Positions 31,754-39,572 of a DNA stretch of 39,599 nucleotides are shown here, piece after piece (within the stretch, counting starts at the first letter, position 1; the number at the start of each line of letters is the position of its first letter). This DNA is from JBOFLG01 sp051657745 (GTDB lineage Bacteria > Actinomycetota > Actinomycetes > Actinomycetales > Dermatophilaceae), in contig JBOFLG010000055.1 in NCBI GenBank assembly GCA_051657745.1, forward strand, positions 1 through 39,599, in the 5' to 3' direction. The translations under genes and the position numbers were made by a program. Under the pieces are notes generated by a model. That model was not told where the DNA came from, did not search any database, and saw only the letters and a list, made by a program, of their open reading frames with translations.

Positions 31754-31897
31754 ACCCACGAGCCGGGCGCGATTGGCACCCACGAGTCGGACGCGATTGG
31801 CACCCACGAGTCGGACGCGATTGGCACCCACGAGTCGGACGCGATTGGCACCCACGAGTCGGGCGCGATTGGCACCCACGAGTCGGGCGCGAACGCA
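31754..31897. repeat. 24-bp tandem minisatellite (6 copies)
   Basis: Six units of ACCCACGAGTCGGACGCGAT(TGGC), with units 2-4 identical and the outer ones diverged by one to a few bases. It has no spacers, so it is not a CRISPR. It lies just after the lipid kinase stop; the minus-strand frame through it would encode SWVPIASD repeats without a start signal. Confidence 0.95.
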
Positions 31898-32074
31898 CAA
31901 GCCCGGCCGCGCACCCACATAGCCGGCCCGCCACATGAAGTTCGCTCGGGAAGACCCGGCTACACAATGGTTCTTTTCCCAGGCGTAGCGGGGGCTTCCG
32001 TGATGGGGCGGAAAAGCTGCGGCTGGCGGGGCGGAGTGCAGGCGGGAAAGTTGGGGCCGGGCGGCTCCCGGGGG
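31898..32074. other. Rest of the gap before the zwf stop, with second copy of a dispersed 22-mer
   Basis: 31994-32015 repeats GCTTCCGTGATGGGGCGGAA(AA), identical to 15208-15229. Here the left palindromic arm is only vestigial (CTTTTCCC near 31973). Nothing else is recognisable in the stretch. Confidence 0.75.
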
Positions 32075-33505
32075 TCAGACCTTCTTCTCGCGCCAGGTGC
32101 GCTCGAACGGCAGCCGCCAGGTGAACGGCGCGACCAGCTGGTGGATCTGGTTGGGCCCATAGGTGCCCTGTGCGTACGGCCGTACCGGCGGCGGGTTGTC
32201 CAGCAGCGACTGGCTGATCTGCCACAGCCGCTCGATGCCGGTCGCCGAGGTGAACAGCGTGCGGTCGCCGCGCGCGGCGTCGTAGATGAGCCGCTCGTAC
32301 GCTTCGAGCACCGAACCGGCCCAGTCGGTTTCATGCATCGCGAACTGCATCGACAGTTTGTCGAGCCGGTAACCCGGGCCGGGCCGTTTGCCGTAGAACG
32401 ACAGCGACATCCGGGACTTGTCGGCGAGGTCGAAGGTGAGATGGTCGGGCCCGGAGTCCCCCACCCCGGACCCGGCCGGGAACATCGACTGTGGCGGCTC
32501 ACGGAAGGCGATGGAGATGATCCGGGCCCCCTCGGCCATCCGCTTGCCAGTGCGGAGGAAGAACGGCACCCCGGCCCAGCGCCAGTTGTCGACAAAGCAC
32601 TTCAGCGCCACGAACGTCTCGGTCTCGGAATCAGGAGCCACCCCGGGCTCGTCGCGGTAGCCGGTGTACTGGCCGCGCACCACGTCGTGTGGCTGTACCG
32701 GCAGCATCGACCGGAACACCTTGTTCTTCTCCCGGGTGATCGCCGCCGGCTCCAGTGCCGTGGGCGGCTCCATCGCGGTGAACGCGAGGATCTGGAACAG
32801 GTGCGTGACCACCATGTCGCGGTAGGCCCCGGTCGCTTCGTAGAAGTCTCCACGGTGGGACAGCCCGAGCGTCTCGGGTACGTCGATTTGAATGTGCGAG
32901 ATGGAGTTTCGGTGCCAGATCGGCTCGAAGAGGCCGTTGGCGAAGCGAAATGCCAGGATGTTCTGGGCTGGCTCCTTGCCGAGGAAGTGGTCGATGCGGA
33001 AGATCTGCTCCTCAGCGAATACCTCGTGCAACTGGGCGTTGAGGCTCACCGCGCTGGCGTAGTCCGTGCCGAACGGCTTCTCCATGATGACCCGGCTCCG
33101 GTCGACCAGCCCAGCGTCCGCGATCGTGGTCACTGCCGACAGCGCTGCCTTGGGCGGCACCGACAGGTAATGCAGCCGCTGGTTCGTCTCGCCCGGCAAC
33201 TCGACCTCGGCCCGATCCACTGCCGCACGCAGCGCGAGCGGGCCGGCCGAGAGCGGCACGTAGTCGAGCCGCCTGGCGAACTCGCGGCGGTCGGCGTCGT
33301 CGAGCTCGCGAGTGCTGTGCTCGGCGATGGCGACCATCGCGAGGTCACGGAAGGCGTCCGGCGAGAGTTCGTCGAGGGAGGTGCCGACGACGCGCATGTC
33401 GTCGATGAGGTCGGACTGGAAGAGGTGCAGGAGGCCGGGGATGAGCTTGCGCTTGGCGAGGTCGCCAGTGGCCCCGAACAGGATGACGGTTGTCGGCGCG
33501 GTCAT
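32075..33505 (-). CDS. zwf: Glucose-6-phosphate dehydrogenase
   Basis: Cytosolic enzyme of the oxidative pentose phosphate pathway, glucose-6-phosphate to 6-phosphogluconolactone with NADP+. The 476-residue protein shows the nucleotide motif FGATGDLAKRKLIPGL, EKPFGTDYASA and the active-site signature RIDHFLGKEPAQNILAFRFAN with the catalytic His, then RTGKRMAEG. Start: ATG 33505 (MTAPTTVILFGATGDL) follows CATGGT by 7 bases, which fits the leaderless pattern; ATG 33517 is an alternative adding four residues. No other pentose-pathway gene is adjacent, so this appears to be a single-gene unit. Confidence 0.96.
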   Translation of the reverse strand: MTAPTTVILFGATGDLAKRKLIPGLLHLFQSDLIDDMRVVGTSLDELSPDAFRDLAMVAIAEHSTRELDDADRREFARRLDYVPLSAGPLALRAAVDRAEVELPGETNQRLHYLSVPPKAALSAVTTIADAGLVDRSRVIMEKPFGTDYASAVSLNAQLHEVFAEEQIFRIDHFLGKEPAQNILAFRFANGLFEPIWHRNSISHIQIDVPETLGLSHRGDFYEATGAYRDMVVTHLFQILAFTAMEPPTALEPAAITREKNKVFRSMLPVQPHDVVRGQYTGYRDEPGVAPDSETETFVALKCFVDNWRWAGVPFFLRTGKRMAEGARIISIAFREPPQSMFPAGSGVGDSGPDHLTFDLADKSRMSLSFYGKRPGPGYRLDKLSMQFAMHETDWAGSVLEAYERLIYDAARGDRTLFTSATGIERLWQISQSLLDNPPPVRPYAQGTYGPNQIHQLVAPFTWRLPFERTWREKKV

Positions 33506-33872
33506 GGCGCCAACCATGTCGTCCAGCGCGCCGCAGCGCCACCCCGGGGTACGGCCTCGGCGACGCCGACAAGGAGCTCAGAGGCCGCGTCCGGGGATCA
33601 GCGGCAGCCCGCCCGACCGACATCTGATCGGCGCTCTCCGCACTAAGCACAACGGACGGCTGGTTTGCTTAGTGGATGAGGCAGGACGGGGAGCAGTCGC
33701 CGCGGCGGGATCTCCGGATCTTTGCTATCTGCCTGAGTGGCGGTCGGATTGTCGCTACGGTCGTGCGGTCCAGGTAGCTCACCTACCGACACGCACCGCA
33801 CTGTGGGACGCCCCCGACATCGCCCGATGCCGCCCCAGCGATTTTCCATAAGATCGAGCGAGGGATTCTCCG
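33506..33872. promoter_or_regulatory. Divergent gap with a CACTAAGCA inverted repeat
   Basis: CACTAAGCA (33641-33649) and TGCTTAGTG (33666-33674) are perfect 9-bp arms around 16 bases, an unusually AT-rich palindrome for this genome and a good operator candidate. TAAGAT (33849-33854) is a -10-like box for the surface-protein gene, and GCGAGGG (33857-33863) is its ribosome-binding site. The rest holds no convincing gene. Confidence 0.5.
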
Positions 33873-36050
33873 GTGACAGACCCAGGTAGCACCCGCCCAC
33901 GTCCACGCCTGTCCCCTGCGGTGGTGGCACTCGTACTCGGCTGCGCGTCAGCGGCCTTCATCGCCGCTGGGCCGGCCGCAGCCGACCCGTCACCGACACC
34001 ACCGCTCGTCGAGGTCGACGCGACCGGCCCGTACTCGGGAACCGTGCCGGACGGGGCCTGCGCGCTGAGATCAACCGTGCTCGGAGGGTCCGGCGGCAAC
34101 AACATGAGCGGCGAGGGCGTGAGCGCACCTGGCGCCAACGGTAGCGGCGCCAGCATCACCACCGTCTACAGCGTGGTACCCGGGATGAGCTACGCCGGAA
34201 CCGTGGGCGGAGGTGGCGATCAAGGCGCGGTGTTCGGTGATGCCGGCGGTGGCGGCAGCAACGGCGGCGGGCCGGGTGGCTCGGTGGTCGGCGCGGTTCA
34301 TCCGGGCGCCGGTGGCGGTGGCTGGTCCGACCTCCGCCTCGGCGACGAACTCGTCGTCCTGGCGGGTGGTGGCGGTGGCAGCGCCGGCGGGCATTCGCTC
34401 AATGAGGGCTTCGGCGGCGACGCCGGTCTCCCCACGACCGCGGGTGTCACCCCCGGCCAGGACGGGCTGGACGGCCGGGAACCGTCGGATGCCACGGTCG
34501 GCGGCGGCAAAGGCGGTGACACCGACGCTCCCGGGGCCGGTGGGGTGAACGCCGGAAGCCCTGACCTCGGCGGGTCCGCGGGGGACGGACGCACCGGGGG
34601 TGCCGGCGGGTCCGACCGGGACCCGGACGCCGGCGGTGGTGGCGGCGGCGGGTACTTCGGCGGCGGCGGCGGCGCGTCCACGCTGTCCGCGCAGGGGGGA
34701 GGGCCGCCGGTCATCGGCGGCGTAGCCGGTGCCGGCGGGGGCGGCGGGTCGAGCTACGTCGCGGCGGGGTCACCGGACGGATCCGGCTCCCCGGTTGACC
34801 TGCGTGAGTCGGTTGCGGGCCCGAAGCTGGATACCGCGGGCGACGGCATCGACGGTGCGGTCACCCTGGAGTGGCTTCCGTGCGACTACGACCTGGCGAT
34901 CGACAAGGCCGCCGCGCCCGGGCAGGTGCAGGATGGCGAGCGCGTGACCTGGGCCGTGACCGTGCGCAACTCCGGACCCCAGCCGATGACCCGTGGCGAC
35001 GTCGTCACCCTGACCGACAGTGCGGCCGAGACCGGTGCGGCGACGATCGAGAGCGTTGTTCCGTTCCGTGACGACCAGGCTCCCCCGGGAGGCACCGCGC
35101 TCGACCCGACCCCGCTCAGCTGCACCGCCGACGTGGGCGACCCGATGCCGACCACCCTCGAGTGCTCCCGGCCGTACCGCGCCTCGTCGAGTCCCGGGTC
35201 CCCGGATGGAGGCAGCCGCGGCCTCGACGTTGGTGAGGGCATCACTGTTGTCTACTCGCAGACCATCACCGGCGCCCCTGGCACGACAGTCAGCACCACG
35301 GCTCAGGTCAGCGATCGCGCCACCGGCGACACCAACGACTCCGCGGCGGCAAGTGTCGACATCGCCGACCCGCCACCGACGGTCGAGGAGGTCGGCGTCG
35401 TCGAGGAGGTAGCTCCGGCCGGCACACCGGTTGTCCTCGACCCAGCGGCTGAGATCGCCGACCTGGATCCGTCCTCGGTTCTCATCCTCGATTCGACCGG
35501 CGCCGAGGTCGAGACGCTGCAGGTCCCCGATCAGGGCACCTGGGACGTCGCCCCCTCGGCCGGCACGGTGACCTTCACCCCGGTGGCCGACCTGAGCGGC
35601 GACCCGGACCGGGTGCAGTTCGTTGGAGCCACCCGGGACGGCGCACCGGTCACCGGCGACCTCGCCATCGACTACCGCGCCGCACCGGACGCCGCACCGG
35701 ACACTCCCCCGGGCACGGACCCCGCACCCGACGCCGCACCGGACATTCCCCTGGGCACGAACCCCGCACCGGACTCCGCACCGGACATGGGCGCTCCGCA
35801 GGGACCGAACGCGGCACCGAACACGGGCGCCGCACCGAACGCTCTCCAGGGCATGGGCACTCGGGGGCCCGCCTCGCTGAGCGGCGAGAGTGCACTGGCC
35901 ACTACCGGCGCGGCACCGGTTGGATACCTCGCTGCCGGCGCCGGAATCCTCATCGCGGTCGGTGCCGTCCTCGTCGCGCGGACCCGCGCACCCCGACGCC
36001 AGGGCAATTCCGGCGCAACAGCGCGTCTGAAATCGCAGCATCCGGGGTGA
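33873..36050 (+). CDS. Glycine-rich DUF11-like surface protein with LATTG sorting signal
   Basis: A 725-residue secreted protein. A signal peptide (RLSPAVVALVLGCASAAFIA, cleavage near AAADPSP) is followed by ~300 residues rich in Gly (GGGGGGGYFGGGGGAS, GAGGGGGSSYVAAG). Then comes a DUF11-like domain (YDLAIDKAAAPGQVQDGERV...WAVTVRNSGPQPM), a beta-rich domain (FTPVADLSGDPDRVQFVG), and a Pro/Ala/Asp stalk with 14-residue repeats (APDAAPDTPPGTDP). The C-terminus has LATTG at 675-679, a membrane helix and basic residues: an LAxTG-type sorting signal as used by class E sortases. No sortase gene is in the window. GTG 33873 is preceded by GCGAGGG. Likely cell-wall-anchored and extended. Confidence 0.85.
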   Translation: MTDPGSTRPRPRLSPAVVALVLGCASAAFIAAGPAAADPSPTPPLVEVDATGPYSGTVPDGACALRSTVLGGSGGNNMSGEGVSAPGANGSGASITTVYSVVPGMSYAGTVGGGGDQGAVFGDAGGGGSNGGGPGGSVVGAVHPGAGGGGWSDLRLGDELVVLAGGGGGSAGGHSLNEGFGGDAGLPTTAGVTPGQDGLDGREPSDATVGGGKGGDTDAPGAGGVNAGSPDLGGSAGDGRTGGAGGSDRDPDAGGGGGGGYFGGGGGASTLSAQGGGPPVIGGVAGAGGGGGSSYVAAGSPDGSGSPVDLRESVAGPKLDTAGDGIDGAVTLEWLPCDYDLAIDKAAAPGQVQDGERVTWAVTVRNSGPQPMTRGDVVTLTDSAAETGAATIESVVPFRDDQAPPGGTALDPTPLSCTADVGDPMPTTLECSRPYRASSSPGSPDGGSRGLDVGEGITVVYSQTITGAPGTTVSTTAQVSDRATGDTNDSAAASVDIADPPPTVEEVGVVEEVAPAGTPVVLDPAAEIADLDPSSVLILDSTGAEVETLQVPDQGTWDVAPSAGTVTFTPVADLSGDPDRVQFVGATRDGAPVTGDLAIDYRAAPDAAPDTPPGTDPAPDAAPDIPLGTNPAPDSAPDMGAPQGPNAAPNTGAAPNALQGMGTRGPASLSGESALATTGAAPVGYLAAGAGILIAVGAVLVARTRAPRRQGNSGATARLKSQHPG

Positions 36051-36211
36051 TCACACCGAATACTGCGCGGCACCTGGCGACGTCGCCGGGTGACGTCAGC
36101 CATCACACCCCGACGAGCGGCCCCGGGCTCACGCGCGCGCCGACGAACTGCACCAGCCGTCACGCCCCGGCGCGCCGCTCCGGGCGGACACCCCGGCGCG
36201 CCGCTCCGGGC
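36051..36211. repeat. Short convergent gap with 20-bp direct repeat
   Basis: CCCCGGCGCGCCGCTCCGGG occurs at 36165-36184 and 36191-36210 (26-bp period), right at the efeB stop. Each copy is partly self-complementary (CCCCGGCG / CGCCGCTCCGGG), so it may serve as a terminator between the convergent genes. Confidence 0.8.
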
Positions 36212-37507
36212 TCAGGCGTCGAAGAGTTGGGCGCCCCAGTCGTCATCCGGGCCGAGACCGGGCGGGCAGGCGAACAGGCCCGAGCCGGTGTGCTCGAGGT
36301 ACTCGTTCATGACGTCGCTGCGGGCCAGGGCCTGCTGCATCGGTACGAACTGCCGGTGCGCGTCACGGACGAACGCGAGAAAGAACAGGCCCGCGTCGAG
36401 GTGACCCTGCCCGTCGCTGCCGTCGGTGAAGTTGTAGCCGCGGCGCAGGATCCGCACCCCGCCGAGGTTGTCCGGGTGCGCGAGCCGCACGTGCGCGACC
36501 TGCGGGATGCGTGGCTCGCCGTCGGTGCCGAGCGCGGCGAAGTCGGGCTCGTCGAACTCGCCCTTTCCGCCGAGTGGCGCGCCGACCTTCTTGTCCCGGC
36601 CGACGATCTGTTCCTGCTCCTGCAGCGGCGCGCGATCCCAGATCTCGATGTGCATCCGGATCCGGCGTGCCACCAGGTAGGAGCCGCCGGCCATCCAGGA
36701 TGACGGGCCGCGCACGTCATCCGGCGCCACCCAGACGTGCTCATCGAGGGCGTCGGCCTCCTCGGCGGTGATGTTGGCGGTGCCGTCCTTGAAGCCGAAC
36801 AGGTTTCGCGGGGTCGTCTGGGCGCGCGAGGTTGACGCCGTGCGGCCGAACCCGAGCTGGCTCCACCGCACCGACACGATGCCGAACCCCATCCGAATGA
36901 GGTTGCGCACCGCGTGCACCGCCACCTGGGGGTCGTCGGCGCAGGCCTGGATGCAGAGGTCGCCGCCGGAGCGGGCCGGGTCGAGGTCGTCGCCGGCGAA
37001 CGCGGGGAGGTCACGCAACGCCGCAGGCCGCCGCCCGGCCAGGCCGAACCGCCCGTCGAACAGCGAGGGGCCGTAGCCGATGGTGACGGTGAGGTGGCCG
37101 GGGGCGAGGTCCAGCGCCTCGCCGGTGTCCTCGGGCACCCGCCACGGCCCGCCGCCGACGGTGCCGCCGGGGGCCGCCTCGGCGCCGTACGTCATCCGCT
37201 CGGCCGCGCGGGTCCACCGGCTGAGCAGGTCACGCAGCTCGGCCGGGTCCTTCGTGGTGACGTCGAGCGCCACGAAGTGCAGCCGGTCCTGGGCGGGCGT
37301 GACGATGCCCGCCTGATGGTCTCCGCGGAATGGCACGACACCGTCGGATGCCGCTGTGCCCGTTGCTGATTCGCCGGATGCCGCACTCCCGGCCGCCGCC
37401 GGGCGGGCGGCGTAGGCCATCCCTGCCGCCGCGGTGGCGAGCGCAGTGCCCGCGCCGGTGGCGAGCACCGCGCGGCGGGTCGAACCAGCCCAGTCGTCGC
37501 GCGTCAT
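36212..37507 (-). CDS. efeB: Dye-decolorizing heme peroxidase of the EfeUOB system
   Basis: EfeB/YcdB DyP-type peroxidase, 431 residues. A Tat signal STRRAVLATGAGTAL (twin Arg 11-12) with a hydrophobic core and AxA-like site shows folded export with heme. The DyP motif GFKDGTANI carries the catalytic Asp; RIRMHIEIWDRAPLQEQE and HPDNLGGVRILRRGYNF are the distal and proximal regions. It probably oxidises Fe2+ or extracts iron from heme outside the cell, feeding EfeO/EfeU. AAGGAG precedes ATG 37507 by 6 bases. It is the last gene of the efeU-efeO-efeB unit. Confidence 0.95.
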   Translation of the reverse strand: MTRDDWAGSTRRAVLATGAGTALATAAAGMAYAARPAAAGSAASGESATGTAASDGVVPFRGDHQAGIVTPAQDRLHFVALDVTTKDPAELRDLLSRWTRAAERMTYGAEAAPGGTVGGGPWRVPEDTGEALDLAPGHLTVTIGYGPSLFDGRFGLAGRRPAALRDLPAFAGDDLDPARSGGDLCIQACADDPQVAVHAVRNLIRMGFGIVSVRWSQLGFGRTASTSRAQTTPRNLFGFKDGTANITAEEADALDEHVWVAPDDVRGPSSWMAGGSYLVARRIRMHIEIWDRAPLQEQEQIVGRDKKVGAPLGGKGEFDEPDFAALGTDGEPRIPQVAHVRLAHPDNLGGVRILRRGYNFTDGSDGQGHLDAGLFFLAFVRDAHRQFVPMQQALARSDVMNEYLEHTGSGLFACPPGLGPDDDWGAQLFDA

Positions 37508-37540
37508 CCCACTCCTTCGCTCGCCGGCACGGCTGCCGGC

Positions 37541-38680
37541 CTACTTCGCCTCGTCGACCAGCCCGGCCACGGTGGAGACCGGCTCGGCATAGGCGTCGAG
37601 GGCGTCGGACAGCGCCTTGATCTCGGGTTTCGTCAACTCGGTGTAGAGCTTGAAGCCATCGCCCTTGCGGTGCGTTTCGAGCAGCGCGACCAGGGCGTCG
37701 CCGCGCTCGTCGATGGTGCCCACCAGCGTCGGGTCGGCCTGCTGGAGGAAGGGTCGGAGCGCCTGGATCGCGGCCTTGGAGCCCTCGACGTTGGCCTCGA
37801 AGTCCCACAGGTCGGTGTGGCTGTAGCGCTCTTCCTCGCCGGTGATCTTGCCGGTGGCGATCTCGTCGAGGAGTGCCTTGGAGCCGTTGGCCAACTGCAG
37901 CGGGTTCAGTTCGACGGTGCGCACCTTGGACTCCAGGTCGGTGACGTCGACGAGCAGCCGGTCGGCCATAGTCTTAGTCTCGGCGGTGATGCCGGCGCCC
38001 CAGAGGTCCTTCTCGATGCGGTGATACCCGGTGAATTCCATGCCTTCCTCGACCACCTCGGCCCGCCCGTCGATCTTGGGGTCGAGGTCGCCGAACGACT
38101 CGGCAACCGGCTCGATCCGCTCCCAGTAGGAGCGTGCGGTCGGGTAGAGCGCCTTCGCCTCGGCCGCTTTGCCGGCCTTGACCAGGGCGACGAACTCCGT
38201 GGTGCGGGTGAGGAACGCCTGAGCTTGGCTGCGTGAGTAGCGCTCGTACTCCTCGACCGCGGTGGCCAGCTTCTCGTTCTCGGTCTTCGGGGCGGCCGAC
38301 TCGCCGGTCACCGTGAACGCGGCCCGGATGCCGTCGCCCACCATCCCCGGCTTGCAGGCGGTCTCGTACTTCCCAGGTTCGGACACCTCGACGAGGAAGT
38401 CGCGCGAGAGCCCCGGGCCGATGTTCTCGACCTCGCCCATGATCCGGTCGCCCTCGGCGTAGACGTAGAACTCGTTGACCTTGGTGCCGGTGTTCGTGAC
38501 GGTGAATTTCACGGTGCCAGCGGGCGCTTCGGCCCGGGCCACCGTGCACTCGGTGTCCGAGGCGGTGACGGCGATCGCTCCAGTACCGCCACCGGACTCG
38601 GTGGTGGTGCCCGACCCGCAGGCGGTCACGCCGAGAGCCAGGGGGGCGAGGAGGACGGTGGTGAGGGCGCGGTGACGCAT
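37541..38680 (-). CDS. efeO: EfeO lipoprotein (cupredoxin-like plus M75 peptidase-like domains)
   Basis: A 379-residue iron-binding lipoprotein. The signal ends in the lipobox GVTAC with Cys21. Residues ~35-125 form the cupredoxin-like domain (EAPAGTVKFTVTNTGTKVNE...SEPGKYETACKPGM), and the M75 domain follows with the HxxE motif in GYHRIEKDLWGAG. It captures ferric or ferrous iron for the EfeU permease. The start at 38680 leaves a short 37-bp gap to efeU, so one operon is likely. It has both domains, as in the full-length E. coli protein. Confidence 0.95.
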   Translation of the reverse strand: MRHRALTTVLLAPLALGVTACGSGTTTESGGGTGAIAVTASDTECTVARAEAPAGTVKFTVTNTGTKVNEFYVYAEGDRIMGEVENIGPGLSRDFLVEVSEPGKYETACKPGMVGDGIRAAFTVTGESAAPKTENEKLATAVEEYERYSRSQAQAFLTRTTEFVALVKAGKAAEAKALYPTARSYWERIEPVAESFGDLDPKIDGRAEVVEEGMEFTGYHRIEKDLWGAGITAETKTMADRLLVDVTDLESKVRTVELNPLQLANGSKALLDEIATGKITGEEERYSHTDLWDFEANVEGSKAAIQALRPFLQQADPTLVGTIDERGDALVALLETHRKGDGFKLYTELTKPEIKALSDALDAYAEPVSTVAGLVDEAK

Positions 38681-38717
38681 CGGATTCTCTCTGTGGCGGG
38701 TGATGGTGGTGAGTGGG

Positions 38718-39572
38718 TCAGACGGCGGCCGGCTGACCGGTGGAGTGGCTGGTGTCCGAGGTGGAGCGACGGCGGCTGGGCAGCAGGAACGCGGTCAGGA
38801 CCACCGCGACGTACGCCGACCACGCGACCGCCTGGAGCACGGTGGTCTGGGGGGTGAAGTTGAAGATGCCCTTGAGCAGCGCGGCGTACCACGACGACGG
38901 GTCAATCACGCTCGAGACGTCGAAGGCGAGGGTGGTCAGACCAGGAAGCACCGCGGCCTCCTGAAGGTCGTGGATGCCGTACGCCAGGATGCCGGCGGCC
39001 ACCAGGACGAGCGCGACGCCGGTCCAGCGGAAGAACCGGCCGAGGTCGATCCGCAGCGCGCCCCGGTAGATCAACCACCCGAGCAGCACGGACACACCGA
39101 TCCCGAGCGCCCACCCGAGCAGCGGCACGTTGTTTCCGGCGCCGGCCGCCTGAGCCGTGGCGTAGAAGAAGATCGCGGTCTCCAGCCCCTCGCGGCCGAC
39201 CCCGAGGAAGCCGACGAGCGCCACCGCGAGCGGCCCGAGGTCGAGAGCCCGGTCGAGCCGGCCGGTGAGCTCGCCGGAGATGGTCCGAGCGGCCGACTTC
39301 ATCCAGAACACCATCGCGGTCACGAAGGCGACGGCGACGATGCTCGAGATTCCGCCGACCAACTCCTGGGCCTGGAACGAGAGTTGACGCGTCCCGAAGG
39401 TGAGGGCCGCTCCGAGCGCCACGCTGAGCGCCACGGCCACGCCGACACCCGCCCACACAAACCGCACGCCCCAGGTGCGCCCAGACTTGACCAGGAACGC
39501 GAGCAGGATGACGACGACGAGCGCCGCTTCGAGCCCCTCACGCAGCCCGACGAGGGCGTTGCTCACGAACAT
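38718..39572 (-). CDS. efeU: High-affinity iron permease (Ftr1/EfeU)
   Basis: A 284-residue integral membrane protein with seven hydrophobic segments. The two iron-binding motifs of the Ftr1 family are present: REGLE in LREGLEAALVVVILLA near residue 11 and in VGREGLETAIFFY near 130. It moves iron delivered by EfeO into the cell. ATG 39572 is preceded by AGGAG with 6 bases in between and is 28 bases from the window end. It is the first gene of the efeUOB operon; a promoter would lie outside or at the window edge. Confidence 0.96.
   Translation of the reverse strand: MFVSNALVGLREGLEAALVVVILLAFLVKSGRTWGVRFVWAGVGVAVALSVALGAALTFGTRQLSFQAQELVGGISSIVAVAFVTAMVFWMKSAARTISGELTGRLDRALDLGPLAVALVGFLGVGREGLETAIFFYATAQAAGAGNNVPLLGWALGIGVSVLLGWLIYRGALRIDLGRFFRWTGVALVLVAAGILAYGIHDLQEAAVLPGLTTLAFDVSSVIDPSSWYAALLKGIFNFTPQTTVLQAVAWSAYVAVVLTAFLLPSRRRSTSDTSHSTGQPAAV

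Noticed and set aside
31754..31897. CRISPR array
   Set aside because: Units abut directly without spacers and no cas genes are present; the same applies to 13111-13243 and 18086-18301.
30607..31920. 437-codon minus-strand frame opposite the lipid kinase
   Set aside because: It is a shadow of the kinase plus the translated minisatellite.
29207..33505. tRNA gene near serS or zwf
   Set aside because: I found no cloverleaf or GTTCGAATC-type T-loop with matching stems in the gaps here or elsewhere in the window.
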